Positions 7,984-15,685 of a stretch of 64,000 nucleotides of DNA are shown here, piece after piece (positions within the stretch are counted from its first letter, which is position 1; each line of letters opens with the position of its first letter). The position numbers and the translations under genes were made by a program. Origin of the DNA: MedAcidi-G1 sp000817085 (lineage in GTDB: Bacteria; Actinomycetota; Acidimicrobiia; Acidimicrobiales; MedAcidi-G1); contig JBJLAO010000004.1 of the NCBI GenBank assembly GCA_045568635.1, forward strand, positions 62,001 through 126,000. The letters are read 5' to 3'. The notes beneath the pieces are model-generated. The model saw nothing but the letters and a program-made list of their open reading frames with translations, was not told the origin of the DNA and made no database searches.

Positions 7984-8400
7984 GTGAGCCTCGAAGGAAC
8001 CCAGACCCACGAGAATTTGAAAGCCGCATTTGCGGGAGAATCGCAGGCAAATCGAAGGTACCTTTACTTTGCAAAGGTTGCCGACGTTGAAGGATATCCG
8101 GACATAGCCGGCAACTTCAGAGATACTGCCGAAGGCGAAACAGGCCATGCTCACGGACACCTTGACTACATGAAATCTACTGGTGACCCTGCCACAGGTA
8201 TGCCTATTGGAGAAACTGCCGAGAACTTAGCTGCAGCAGTTGCCGGCGAAACTCATGAATACACGGAGATGTATCCAGGAATGGCAAAAACTGCCAGAGA
8301 AGAAGGTTTTGAAGAAGTAGCAGACTGGTTTGAAACCCTCGCTAAAGCTGAAAAAGCTCATGCTGGACGATTTCAAACTCTTTTGGACTCAATTAGCTGA
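7984..8400 (+). CDS. Rubrerythrin (di-iron domain only)
   Basis: A 138-residue ferritin-like four-helix protein. It has the rubrerythrin iron ligands in AFAGESQANRRY, EGETGHAHGH, AGETHEY and AEKAHAGRF, but no C-terminal rubredoxin CxxC pairs. Rubrerythrins reduce hydrogen peroxide or act in iron and oxidative-stress handling. The start is GTG at 7984, preceded by AGGAG. It heads a cluster with the Fe-S protein and the DUF3501 protein; I recall this set recurring in bacteria. The missing rubredoxin part means that an external electron donor is needed, and the neighbouring Fe-S protein is a candidate (inference). Confidence 0.92.
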   Translation: MSLEGTQTHENLKAAFAGESQANRRYLYFAKVADVEGYPDIAGNFRDTAEGETGHAHGHLDYMKSTGDPATGMPIGETAENLAAAVAGETHEYTEMYPGMAKTAREEGFEEVADWFETLAKAEKAHAGRFQTLLDSIS

Positions 8401-8469
8401 AATCTCTGACACTTGTTCACTCACACAATTTGAAAAACCTTTTTAAAAATAAACAACTTAGGAATACCC

Positions 8470-9834
8470 GTGAATGAACCTGTGCCATACGCCCCTACTG
8501 CAGGAATATCATATTCGCCATCAGAAAGCGTTTATTGGGATCATGATGCCCTGTCTGGGGAAATTGACCGCACATTCGAGATTTGTCACGGATGTCGAAT
8601 GTGCTTCAAATACTGCGATAGTTTTCCGATCCTATTCTCTTTTATAGACGAACGTCATGACGGTGATGTAAGGAAAATTAACGAAATAGAAACAGATCAA
8701 ATCATGGATGCTTGTTTTCAGTGCAAGCTTTGCGAAGTCCAGTGCCCCTACACAGTGAGAGAGAACCACGAATTTCTTTTGGACTTCCCAAAACTTGTTC
8801 ACAGGTACAAAGCACAGAAAACTGCGAAACATGGTGTCTCTTTTAGAAACAAAATGCTTGGTGATCCTGAAAAAACTGCCAAACTTGTTCGTTCCACATT
8901 CGGGATAGCAGACAAACTCAATCAAAAAAGTCGTATACATAGAAAATTCATGGAGTTTCTAGTAGGTATACACAATGAAAAAAATCTTCCAAAATTTCCA
9001 AGAAAAACTTTTACTTCATGGGCGGAAAAAGAAAATCTAATTTCCGGACAATCTGAAGGGGAAGTGGTTCTTTTCCCTACCTGCTATGTGGAAAATAATG
9101 AACCTGAGATAGGTCAAGACACCGTCAAAGTACTGAAAAAAAATGGTATTTCTGTGACATGCGAAAAAGGACTTGCCTGCTGTGGAATGCCAGCTTGGGA
9201 ATCTGGTGACCTGAAAACCATGCAAGACTTTGCTTCAAAGAATCTAGATCTTCTCGAACCACATGTTAAAGCAGGGAAAAAGGTAGTAGCTATAAACCCG
9301 ACGTGTTCGATGATGCTCAGACAAGAATACCCAGAACTGGTTAAAGAAGAAGATAGAGAAAGAGCTTTGCTGCTAGCGGAAAAAGTTGCTGATCCAAGTG
9401 AGTACTTGTGGTCCATTCGAAATGAAGAAAGGTTTAATACCGATTTTGCAACGACTCCGCAGAAAGTTAGTTATCACACCCCTTGCCATTTACGTGCACA
9501 ATCCGTTGGATTTAAAGCCAGAGATCTTCTTCGTAAAATCCCTGGAGTCAAAGTGGATACAACAATGGAATGCTGCGGGCATGACGGAACCTTTGCAATG
9601 AAAACTGAAGGCTTTGAAGCTTCTGTTCGCATAGGAAAAAAATCTTTTGATTCAATGTCCGAAAGTTCCGCGGAAGTTTGGGCTACCGACTGTCCCTTGG
9701 CGGCCATGCAGTTCGATCAACATGCGGACAGGCGCCCCATGCACCCAATGTCTATTTTGGCCAGGGCATACGATGAAACTGGTTTCTCCACTTCTGTAGA
9801 TCAGACTAAAGAAACGGATTCTAAAAATGAATGA
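8470..9834 (+). CDS. GlpC/HdrD-like Fe-S oxidoreductase
   Basis: A 454-residue iron-sulfur protein. Two [4Fe-4S] ferredoxin motifs occur near the N-terminus: CHGCRMCFKYC (about 39-49) and CFQCKLCEVQC (about 83-93). Two CCG domains follow, with ACCGMPAW near residue 238 and ECCGHDG near residue 366; these are the cysteine-rich modules of heterodisulfide reductase subunit D and anaerobic glycerol-3-phosphate dehydrogenase subunit C. The start is GTG at 8470. It overlaps the DUF3501 gene by eight bases. Its location next to rubrerythrin suggests electron delivery to peroxide reduction. No flavin subunit is adjacent, so a glycerol-3-phosphate role is unlikely. Confidence 0.85.
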   Translation: MNEPVPYAPTAGISYSPSESVYWDHDALSGEIDRTFEICHGCRMCFKYCDSFPILFSFIDERHDGDVRKINEIETDQIMDACFQCKLCEVQCPYTVRENHEFLLDFPKLVHRYKAQKTAKHGVSFRNKMLGDPEKTAKLVRSTFGIADKLNQKSRIHRKFMEFLVGIHNEKNLPKFPRKTFTSWAEKENLISGQSEGEVVLFPTCYVENNEPEIGQDTVKVLKKNGISVTCEKGLACCGMPAWESGDLKTMQDFASKNLDLLEPHVKAGKKVVAINPTCSMMLRQEYPELVKEEDRERALLLAEKVADPSEYLWSIRNEERFNTDFATTPQKVSYHTPCHLRAQSVGFKARDLLRKIPGVKVDTTMECCGHDGTFAMKTEGFEASVRIGKKSFDSMSESSAEVWATDCPLAAMQFDQHADRRPMHPMSILARAYDETGFSTSVDQTKETDSKNE

Positions 9835-10414
9835 AACAACTACTACTTCGAGCCCCCACCACGTAAAAAGATCAGAAATTTTTGATTACCAAACTTATGA
9901 AGAGAGTAGAGCAGACACCAAAAGTAAGATTTTCGAAATTAAAAAACACCGAAGAATCCACCTAGGTGAAAACCTTACTTTTTTGTTTGAAAACCATGAA
10001 ACGATCAAATATCAGATTCAGGAGATAATGAGAGTCGAAAAAATTGTCAAAGAGTCTGCCATTTTAGAAGAACTGGATACATATAACAGTTTTCTTGGGA
10101 ATTCAGGAGAGTTAGCCTGTGTCCTTTTGATTGAAATCGAAGAAGAGTCTGACAGAAAACCACTTTTAGAAAATTGGATGGGTATGGAAAAATGCATCTA
10201 CATTTTAGATGAAGTTGGAAATAAAATTTTTGCAGAACACGATGTATCACAAGTGGGAGATAGAAGGTTATCGGCGGTTCAGTACCTTAAATTTCCAATA
10301 GAGGCTGATCCCACAGCCATCGGTTGCACATTTAGTGATTTGGCCGGAGAAGCTGAACTCACAAAAGAACAAAAAAACGCTCTTTCTGAAGATCTTGCGT
10401 CAACAATAAGCTAA
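9827..10414 (+). CDS. DUF3501 family protein
   Basis: A 195-residue cytosolic protein of unknown function. It matches the pattern I remember for DUF3501, including the early VKRSEIFDY segment, RRIHLGENLTFLFEN near residue 45, and a central ETIKYQIQEIMRVEK segment. No catalytic motif or membrane segment is visible. The start codon overlaps the end of the Fe-S protein gene, so it is part of the rubrerythrin operon, where this family usually occurs. A role in oxidative stress or Fe-S electron transfer is inferred from context only. Confidence 0.8.
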   Translation: MNETTTTSSPHHVKRSEIFDYQTYEESRADTKSKIFEIKKHRRIHLGENLTFLFENHETIKYQIQEIMRVEKIVKESAILEELDTYNSFLGNSGELACVLLIEIEEESDRKPLLENWMGMEKCIYILDEVGNKIFAEHDVSQVGDRRLSAVQYLKFPIEADPTAIGCTFSDLAGEAELTKEQKNALSEDLASTIS

Positions 10415-10445
10415 GAAGAAATCAAAATTTATTCATTTTGCTAAC

Positions 10446-10480
10446 TTGACAAATTGATAATAACCATTATTATCAATATA
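10446..10480 (+). promoter_or_regulatory. Leaderless promoter with palindromic operator for the TetR gene
   Basis: A -35 box TTGACA lies at 10446-10451 and a -10 box TATTAT at 10468-10473, with a 16-base spacer. Seven bases after the -10 box comes the A of the ATG start at 10480, so the transcript probably has no leader. A perfect inverted repeat, ATTGATAATAA (10453-10463) and its complement (10467-10477) around CCA, covers the spacer and the -10 box. This is the expected layout for self-repression by the TetR protein. Confidence 0.7.
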
Positions 10481-11085
10481 TGACTCTTGTTGTAGAACCT
10501 AATAGTGCCGTTCAAGACGAACTCACAGAACGTCTACTACAAGCCGCAGCAGAAGTGTTCGCCGAAAATGGATATGAAAAAGCAGGCGTAGCTGAAATTG
10601 CTCGTCGAGCCGGCGTCACAACAGGTGCAATTTACAGTCGATATAGCGGAAAAGCTGAACTACTCATAGACGCTGTGGATAGACACTTGTTAACACAACT
10701 AAACACACTTCATTCAAATGCTTCAGCTATAGATGTACTGTCACACCTGGGAGACCATCTTCTAGATGATCTCTCCGATGGAACCGGACTTTTTCTCGAA
10801 GCCGTAGTTGCAGCAAAGCGTGACCCTGAGCTGGCAGAACGTCTCCGACATGTACTACAAAGTGAAGAAAATAAACTTGCTCAACTGATCAAAGAAGCTT
10901 CCCCTCAGCAGGACATTGACCAGCTTGCTCTAATGCGGTTAGCGCATGCGATCGGATTTGGAATGACCCTAACGAGGACAATTGGTTTAGACCTTCCTTC
11001 CAGAGATGACTGGACCACTGTTATAAATTTAGTAATTGAAGCATTTATTAATAATGAAACAAAAACTCACGGAGGAAAATCGTGA
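10480..11085 (+). CDS. TetR/AcrR family transcriptional regulator
   Basis: A 201-residue repressor. The N-terminal helix-turn-helix (residues about 15-60) has the family pattern AAAEVFAENGYEKAGVAEIA, then TTGAIYSRYSGKAELL. The C-terminal ligand-binding half is helical and not recognisable by ligand. The ATG lies directly under a promoter whose -10 region is covered by a perfect palindrome, so autorepression is likely. The stop overlaps the start of the di-iron protein gene by four bases; that gene is the probable regulated target. Confidence 0.9.
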   Translation: MTLVVEPNSAVQDELTERLLQAAAEVFAENGYEKAGVAEIARRAGVTTGAIYSRYSGKAELLIDAVDRHLLTQLNTLHSNASAIDVLSHLGDHLLDDLSDGTGLFLEAVVAAKRDPELAERLRHVLQSEENKLAQLIKEASPQQDIDQLALMRLAHAIGFGMTLTRTIGLDLPSRDDWTTVINLVIEAFINNETKTHGGKS

Positions 11086-12263
11086 CCACAATAGAAACTA
11101 ATCCCAACCAGAGCTTAGAAGAGTATGCGAATGACCCAGAAAGAATAACTGAGTATTCCGTATGGAACGAGGATGTGACTTCCTTAATCCATGCTGTAGA
11201 AGACAACGCCGATGCTATTTTCACTTGGGGTTACGATAAAGGAGAACGAGCTCCCCTTGACCGTTTATATGAAAAAGCAAAAACTTCACAGTGGAATGGT
11301 CAAACCGATTTGGATTGGTCAATTGAGGTAGATCCCTACACTATGCTTCTTCCCGCAAACCCCATGGAGGCCGACTACTTCAAGGAAAACCCTGCATCCC
11401 CTCTTCATAAATTTTCTGACAAGGAGTGGAAAGAGCTCGCAGTCGAGTCTCTCAATTGGAGTCTTTCCCAATTTATGCATGGTGAGCAGGGGGCACTCCT
11501 ATGCACAGCAAAAATAGTTGAGACTGTTCCTTGGATAGACGCTAAATACTACGCTTCGACTCAAGTCGTCGATGAAGCAAGGCACGTCGAAGTGTTTGCT
11601 CAATATCTAGATCAAAAAATGGGCGGAATAAACTATCCGGTCAATCACCATTTGAAAGCCTTACTTGATGACATCATCAAAGATAGTCGTTGGGACATTA
11701 CTTATCTAGGAATGCAAATAATGGTCGAGGGTTTAGCTTTAGCCGCCTTTGGTTTCATGCATCAAACAACTGAAGAACCTCTTCTTAAAAAATTACTTCG
11801 ATACGTAATGTCTGATGAAGCAAGACATGTTGCTTTCGGTGTTTTAAGTCTTCAAGAGGTTTATAAAGATATGGACGCTAAGGAAATTCGTGAACGTCAA
11901 GAATTTACTTTTGAAGCAGCACTGCGCATGCGCGACCGTTTTTTACGTCAGGAAATGTGGGAAAAACTTGGGGTAGATGTCAAAGAGATGGTCAAGTACC
12001 AACTCGAGATGCCTGAAGAATTAAAAGTTTTCCAGCGTCTTCTTTTCTCCAAAATAGTTCCCAATTGTAAAAAACTTGGCCTACTCGATGCAGGAGATGG
12101 GTGGCTGCGAGATCGCTTCACTGAAATAGGAGTAATCGAATTCGAAAACTGGGTTGATACCGGCTCAGAATATGAGGACTTCGATCTCGATAAGAGTCTT
12201 GAAGAAAAAGATAAAGAGGTGCTAGAAGCAGCGCACGAGGTCTTTCATAAAGAAGAAGTCTGA
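11082..12263 (+). CDS. Ferritin-like di-iron protein
   Basis: A 393-residue, mainly helical protein with two DEARHV motifs (near residues 164 and 246) spaced as E-x-x-H pairs, plus upstream glutamates near residues 140 and 212. This is the ligand pattern of ferritin-like or R2-like di-iron carboxylate proteins, which activate oxygen for hydroxylation, N-oxygenation or desaturation. There is no signal peptide or membrane segment. It is co-transcribed with the TetR regulator through a 4-base overlap, which suggests that its expression is induced by its substrate or a related lipid. The precise reaction cannot be read from the sequence; acyl desaturase or AurF-like N-oxygenase are alternatives. 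Confidence 0.75.
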   Translation: MTTIETNPNQSLEEYANDPERITEYSVWNEDVTSLIHAVEDNADAIFTWGYDKGERAPLDRLYEKAKTSQWNGQTDLDWSIEVDPYTMLLPANPMEADYFKENPASPLHKFSDKEWKELAVESLNWSLSQFMHGEQGALLCTAKIVETVPWIDAKYYASTQVVDEARHVEVFAQYLDQKMGGINYPVNHHLKALLDDIIKDSRWDITYLGMQIMVEGLALAAFGFMHQTTEEPLLKKLLRYVMSDEARHVAFGVLSLQEVYKDMDAKEIRERQEFTFEAALRMRDRFLRQEMWEKLGVDVKEMVKYQLEMPEELKVFQRLLFSKIVPNCKKLGLLDAGDGWLRDRFTEIGVIEFENWVDTGSEYEDFDLDKSLEEKDKEVLEAAHEVFHKEEV

Positions 12264-12300
12264 ATAACTAGCTCTAAATTTTAGAACTCAGAATACTGTT

Positions 12301-12600
12301 CTAATCAGAAGAAGTGTCAGTTTCAATCTCGACATGATGCCTGATCACTTCTTCAATAATGAAACGTAGAAACTTTTCACTGAACACAGGGTCTATACCT
12401 GCTTCTTCAGCTAGTTCTCGCATACGTTTTACTTGTGCAGCTTCTCTTTCTTTATCTTCGGCCGGTAAGCCGTTCTGAGCTTTATAAACACCTACCTGAT
12501 GGGTAATTCGGAACCTTTCAGCGAGTAGATGGATGAGAGCAGCGTCAACATTATCGATACTTGATCGATATTCTTCTAGTAAATCTCTGTTGTCTTCCAT
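12301..12600 (-). CDS. Chorismate mutase (AroQ type)
   Basis: A 99-residue all-helical protein of the AroQ class that turns chorismate into prephenate for phenylalanine and tyrosine synthesis. The family pattern is clear: YRSSIDNVDAALIHLLAERF with the substrate-binding Arg, then the VGVYKAQNG segment with its Lys, and a downstream EEVIRHH helix. It is a stand-alone single-domain enzyme with ATG at 12600, and converges with the di-iron gene. No other aromatic-pathway gene is adjacent. Confidence 0.9.
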   Translation of the reverse strand: MEDNRDLLEEYRSSIDNVDAALIHLLAERFRITHQVGVYKAQNGLPAEDKEREAAQVKRMRELAEEAGIDPVFSEKFLRFIIEEVIRHHVEIETDTSSD

Positions 12601-12727
12601 TGCTTTCTCCTGATAAGAGTGCAGCTAAAAATTTATTTCTTATATAAGCGTATTACCTGAGATGAAAATGAGCACCAATTGGAACTAGTCTCTCTCTTCA
12701 AGCAAACATTTATACAATGAGGCACGC

Positions 12728-14260
12728 ATGGAGATACCACTAACCCTTACTGATTATCTGAACAGGGCTGAACTCGTTTACGGCGATCAAATTGCCGTGG
12801 TTGATGAACCTGATCAGCCAGCAGAGCCTTTAAAAGATCTGACATATAAAGAACTTAGCAACTCGGCGCGGGGCTTGGCCGCAGGACTTGATGAACTGGG
12901 AATAGAACTAGGTTCACGGATAGCAATGGTTTCACAAAATTCTGCCAGGATGCTCATTTTTCTATTCGGGACCAGTGCATTCGGCAGAATCGGAGTTCCA
13001 ATAAACTTCAGACTTAATAGAGAAGAAGTTTCTTACATAGTTGAACACTCTGGAGCGGAAGTTCTTCTAATTGATCCTGAGTTAAAAGAAGACCTTGCAG
13101 ATATCAATGTTAAGCACTTATTTGTCTTAGGTAAAGAGTCAGATCATCTGTTTGAAAATACCAACACTCCTAAAACGTGGACTCCGGATGAAAATGCCAC
13201 AGCAACTATCAACTACACAAGTGGCACCACAGCCCGCCCCAAAGGCGTAGAAATGACCCACAGAAACTTGTGGTTGAACGCCGCAATTTTTGGATGGCAG
13301 ACCGGCGTTGATCATCGAGAGGTTTACCTACATACACTTCCCATGTTCCATTGCAATGGTTGGGGCATGCCTTATGCAATTACCGGCATGGGAGGGAAAC
13401 ATATAGTTTTAAGAAAAGTTGATGGATCAGAAATCCTAAAACGAATAAAGGAACATCATGTCACTCTTCTCTGCGGAGCTCCAGCTGTAATAGCGTCAAT
13501 ACTCGAAGCTGCAAACGAATGGGAGGGAGAAATTCCTGGAACCGGAACGATGCGAATAGTTGTTGCGGGAGCACCACCTCCAACCAAAACGATAGAAAGA
13601 GTCGAAACAGAACTGGGATGGGAATTCATTCAGATTTACGGTCTAACAGAAACAGCTCCATTCGTAACAATGAACCGGACTCGCCCAGAATGGGACAGTA
13701 AGACGGCACAAGAAAGAGCTGTTTTACTTTCAAGCGCCGGAAGCCCCGCCCTTGGAATAGGCGTCTCCACTTCGCCCGATGGTGAGCTCTTGGTGCGAGG
13801 CAACCACGTTTTAAAAAGCTATTGGGAACAACCTGAAGCAACAGAGCAAGCGCTGGCAGATGGATGGTTCCACACGGGAGATGGAGCAACCCTTGGAAGG
13901 GACCACTACGTGACAATCACCGATCGAAAAAAAGACGTAATTATTTCCGGTGGCGAAAACATTTCATCAATTGAAGTCGAAGATGTTCTTTTCTCTCACC
14001 CATCCGTTGCTGAAGTTGCTGTAATAGGAGTGCCAGATGAAAAGTGGGGCGAAACCGTAAAAGCTCTTGTTGTTCTTTCAGAAAATGAGTTAACCGATGA
14101 ACAGACATTGATCTCGTACTGTCGAGAAAATCTTGCTCATTATAAATGTCCCACCTCTGTAGATTTTCTTGAAGAACTAGCGCGAACCACTACTGGCAAG
14201 CTGCAGAAATTTAAACTGAGAGAGCCTTACTGGAAAGACATGAATCGGCAAATTAATTAA
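12728..14260 (+). CDS. Acyl-CoA synthetase (AMP-forming)
   Basis: A 510-residue ANL-family ligase, second in the window. The P-loop NYTSGTTARPKGV lies near residue 160, QIYGLTETAPF near 302, the TGD motif near 384 and the C-terminal lysine motif TTTGKLQKFKLR near 493. It differs clearly from the ligase at 2531, lacking that protein's DmdB-like N-terminal pattern, and fits the general fatty-acid or aryl-CoA ligase group. It stands alone on its strand; the chorismate mutase gene diverges from it. The substrate is unknown. Confidence 0.88.
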   Translation: MEIPLTLTDYLNRAELVYGDQIAVVDEPDQPAEPLKDLTYKELSNSARGLAAGLDELGIELGSRIAMVSQNSARMLIFLFGTSAFGRIGVPINFRLNREEVSYIVEHSGAEVLLIDPELKEDLADINVKHLFVLGKESDHLFENTNTPKTWTPDENATATINYTSGTTARPKGVEMTHRNLWLNAAIFGWQTGVDHREVYLHTLPMFHCNGWGMPYAITGMGGKHIVLRKVDGSEILKRIKEHHVTLLCGAPAVIASILEAANEWEGEIPGTGTMRIVVAGAPPPTKTIERVETELGWEFIQIYGLTETAPFVTMNRTRPEWDSKTAQERAVLLSSAGSPALGIGVSTSPDGELLVRGNHVLKSYWEQPEATEQALADGWFHTGDGATLGRDHYVTITDRKKDVIISGGENISSIEVEDVLFSHPSVAEVAVIGVPDEKWGETVKALVVLSENELTDEQTLISYCRENLAHYKCPTSVDFLEELARTTTGKLQKFKLREPYWKDMNRQIN

Positions 14261-14338
14261 TTAAAAAACCCTTTAAAAACAATCTTTTCAAAATTTTAAA
14301 CTTTACAAAAATATGAAATTTTCTCAGAAGTTGCCACT

Positions 14339-14396
14339 TATGTCTTTCAGACATAGCGTTTATTTACTGTTAACGGTCGAATAGGAAAAGCCTATT
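14339..14396. promoter_or_regulatory. Two small inverted repeats upstream of aapJ
   Basis: The 169-base gap before aapJ has an AT-rich first half and two perfect inverted repeats: TATGTCT/AGACATA around TTC (14339-14355) and AATAGG/CCTATT around AAAAG (14380-14396). Neither is followed by a T-run, so they look like operator sites or mRNA hairpins rather than terminators. A Shine-Dalgarno GGAGGGG at 14415-14421 follows. The function is unproven. Confidence 0.4.
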
Positions 14397-14429
14397 TGAA
14401 TATCCCAGTTAATCGGAGGGGAATTACTT

Positions 14430-15542
14430 ATGACCAGCAAGTTCGTAAAACTACTTGCAGTAGCACTAGCCATTGGGGTTGTTGCAGCTGCTTGTGGTAG
14501 CGATGAAGAAGAAGCACCAGCAGCGGCACCTGCTACAACAGCAGCAGCCGTAGCTACAACAGCGCAAGTTGAAATGGTTGCTGACGGAAGTCTTCTTGAC
14601 ACCGTTCAAGCCCGTGGAACCTTGCATTGTGGAGTAAGTGGAAGCGCTGTTGCATTCTCAGAGACTCAAGCTGACGGTTCAGTAACCGGCTTTGATGCCG
14701 ACTATTGTCGTGCCGTAGCAGCTGCAGTTCTTGGAGATGCAAATGCAGTCAAGTTCACTTCTCTAACCGCATCAGAGCGTTTCACCGCCGTGCAAAGTGG
14801 CGATGTTGATGTACTGATACGTAACACAACCTGGACTCAAAGCCGTGATACCGATGTCGGTATGGACTTTGGACCAACAACTTACTATGACGGACAGCAG
14901 CTTATGGGACGCGCTTCCGATGGGTTTACCGCAAACTCCGGAGCAGCTGACTTAGAAGGTGCAGTCGTCTGCACAAACGCAGGAACAACAACTGAGAAGA
15001 ATGTTTCTGAATACGCATCTCTTGCAGGTGTAAATATCACACTCAAGACATTTGAAACCAGTGACGAATACTGGCAAGGATTTATCGATGGGGCTTGTGA
15101 CATTTCAACCACTGACGGATCGGCTCTCGTGGGTCGTAAAGTTAAACAGCAACCTGCTGATGAGGAATGGGTGATTTTCCCAGCTACTCCGATATCCAAG
15201 GAGCCTCTAGGACCTACATACGGTCAAAATGACTCAAAGTGGGCAGATGCAGTGAACTGGACCGTTTATGCAACAATTATTGCTGATGAATACGGAGTAG
15301 ACCAAAGCAACGTTGACTCAGCAGTTAAAGAAGGAGAGCTTGGGCGTCTACTAGGTGGTGACGGTGAACTCCAGACCACTATGGGACTAAGCGCTGATGC
15401 TTTCCATCAAGTGATCAAACAAGTCGGCAACTACAGCGACATTTACAATAGAAACCTTAATCCAGTAGGTCTCTACCGTGAAGGTTCCGCTAACGCTGGC
15501 TGGAAAGATGGTGGATTGATTTATGCTCCACCAGCACGATAA
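14430..15542 (+). CDS. aapJ: Amino-acid ABC transporter substrate-binding lipoprotein, AapJ-like
   Basis: A 370-residue exported lipoprotein. The signal peptide ends at a lipobox (GVVAAAC, Cys about 22), followed by an acidic and then Ala/Thr-rich linker. The mature part starts with LLDTVQARGTLHCGVSGS, as in AapJ/BztA general amino-acid binding proteins, and contains GFDADYCRAVAAAVLGD and VLIRNTTWTQSRD. It binds polar L-amino acids outside the membrane for the permeases encoded downstream. GGAGGGG precedes the ATG. A strong terminator hairpin separates it from the permease genes, consistent with higher production of the binding protein. Confidence 0.93.
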   Translation: MTSKFVKLLAVALAIGVVAAACGSDEEEAPAAAPATTAAAVATTAQVEMVADGSLLDTVQARGTLHCGVSGSAVAFSETQADGSVTGFDADYCRAVAAAVLGDANAVKFTSLTASERFTAVQSGDVDVLIRNTTWTQSRDTDVGMDFGPTTYYDGQQLMGRASDGFTANSGAADLEGAVVCTNAGTTTEKNVSEYASLAGVNITLKTFETSDEYWQGFIDGACDISTTDGSALVGRKVKQQPADEEWVIFPATPISKEPLGPTYGQNDSKWADAVNWTVYATIIADEYGVDQSNVDSAVKEGELGRLLGGDGELQTTMGLSADAFHQVIKQVGNYSDIYNRNLNPVGLYREGSANAGWKDGGLIYAPPAR

Positions 15543-15564
15543 GTAAAACTCTTATCTTTAAATA

Positions 15565-15613
15565 AAGTCCTAATGGCCCAAGGTGTATTTCACCTTGGGC
15601 CTAGGACTTTTTT
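15565..15613 (+). terminator. Intercistronic terminator between aapJ and aapQ
   Basis: A long hairpin: 15565-15585 pairs with 15591-15609, including an uninterrupted 11-base arm GGCCCAAGGTG and a second 8-base arm AAGTCCTA set off by two unpaired bases (15573-15574). The loop is TATTT, and a T-run follows (15608-15613). It should act as a partial Rho-independent terminator, lowering expression of the three downstream transporter genes relative to aapJ. Confidence 0.9.
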
Positions 15614-15685
15614 ACTTATACAGAGACACCAGTATTTGCTATGATTTCAGTAACCCGGTCTCAGGTTTAAGCGAAAAGAAAACCT

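Noticed and set aside
10453..10477. Fur box as the main operator
   Set aside because: The halves resemble GATAAT/ATTATC, but the site sits in the core promoter of a TetR gene, so self-repression is the simpler reading. Fur binding is left open.
12261..12301. TGA at the end of the di-iron protein gene as a further Sec codon
   Set aside because: Only five codons follow before a TAG, with no conserved sequence or CxxU-type context.
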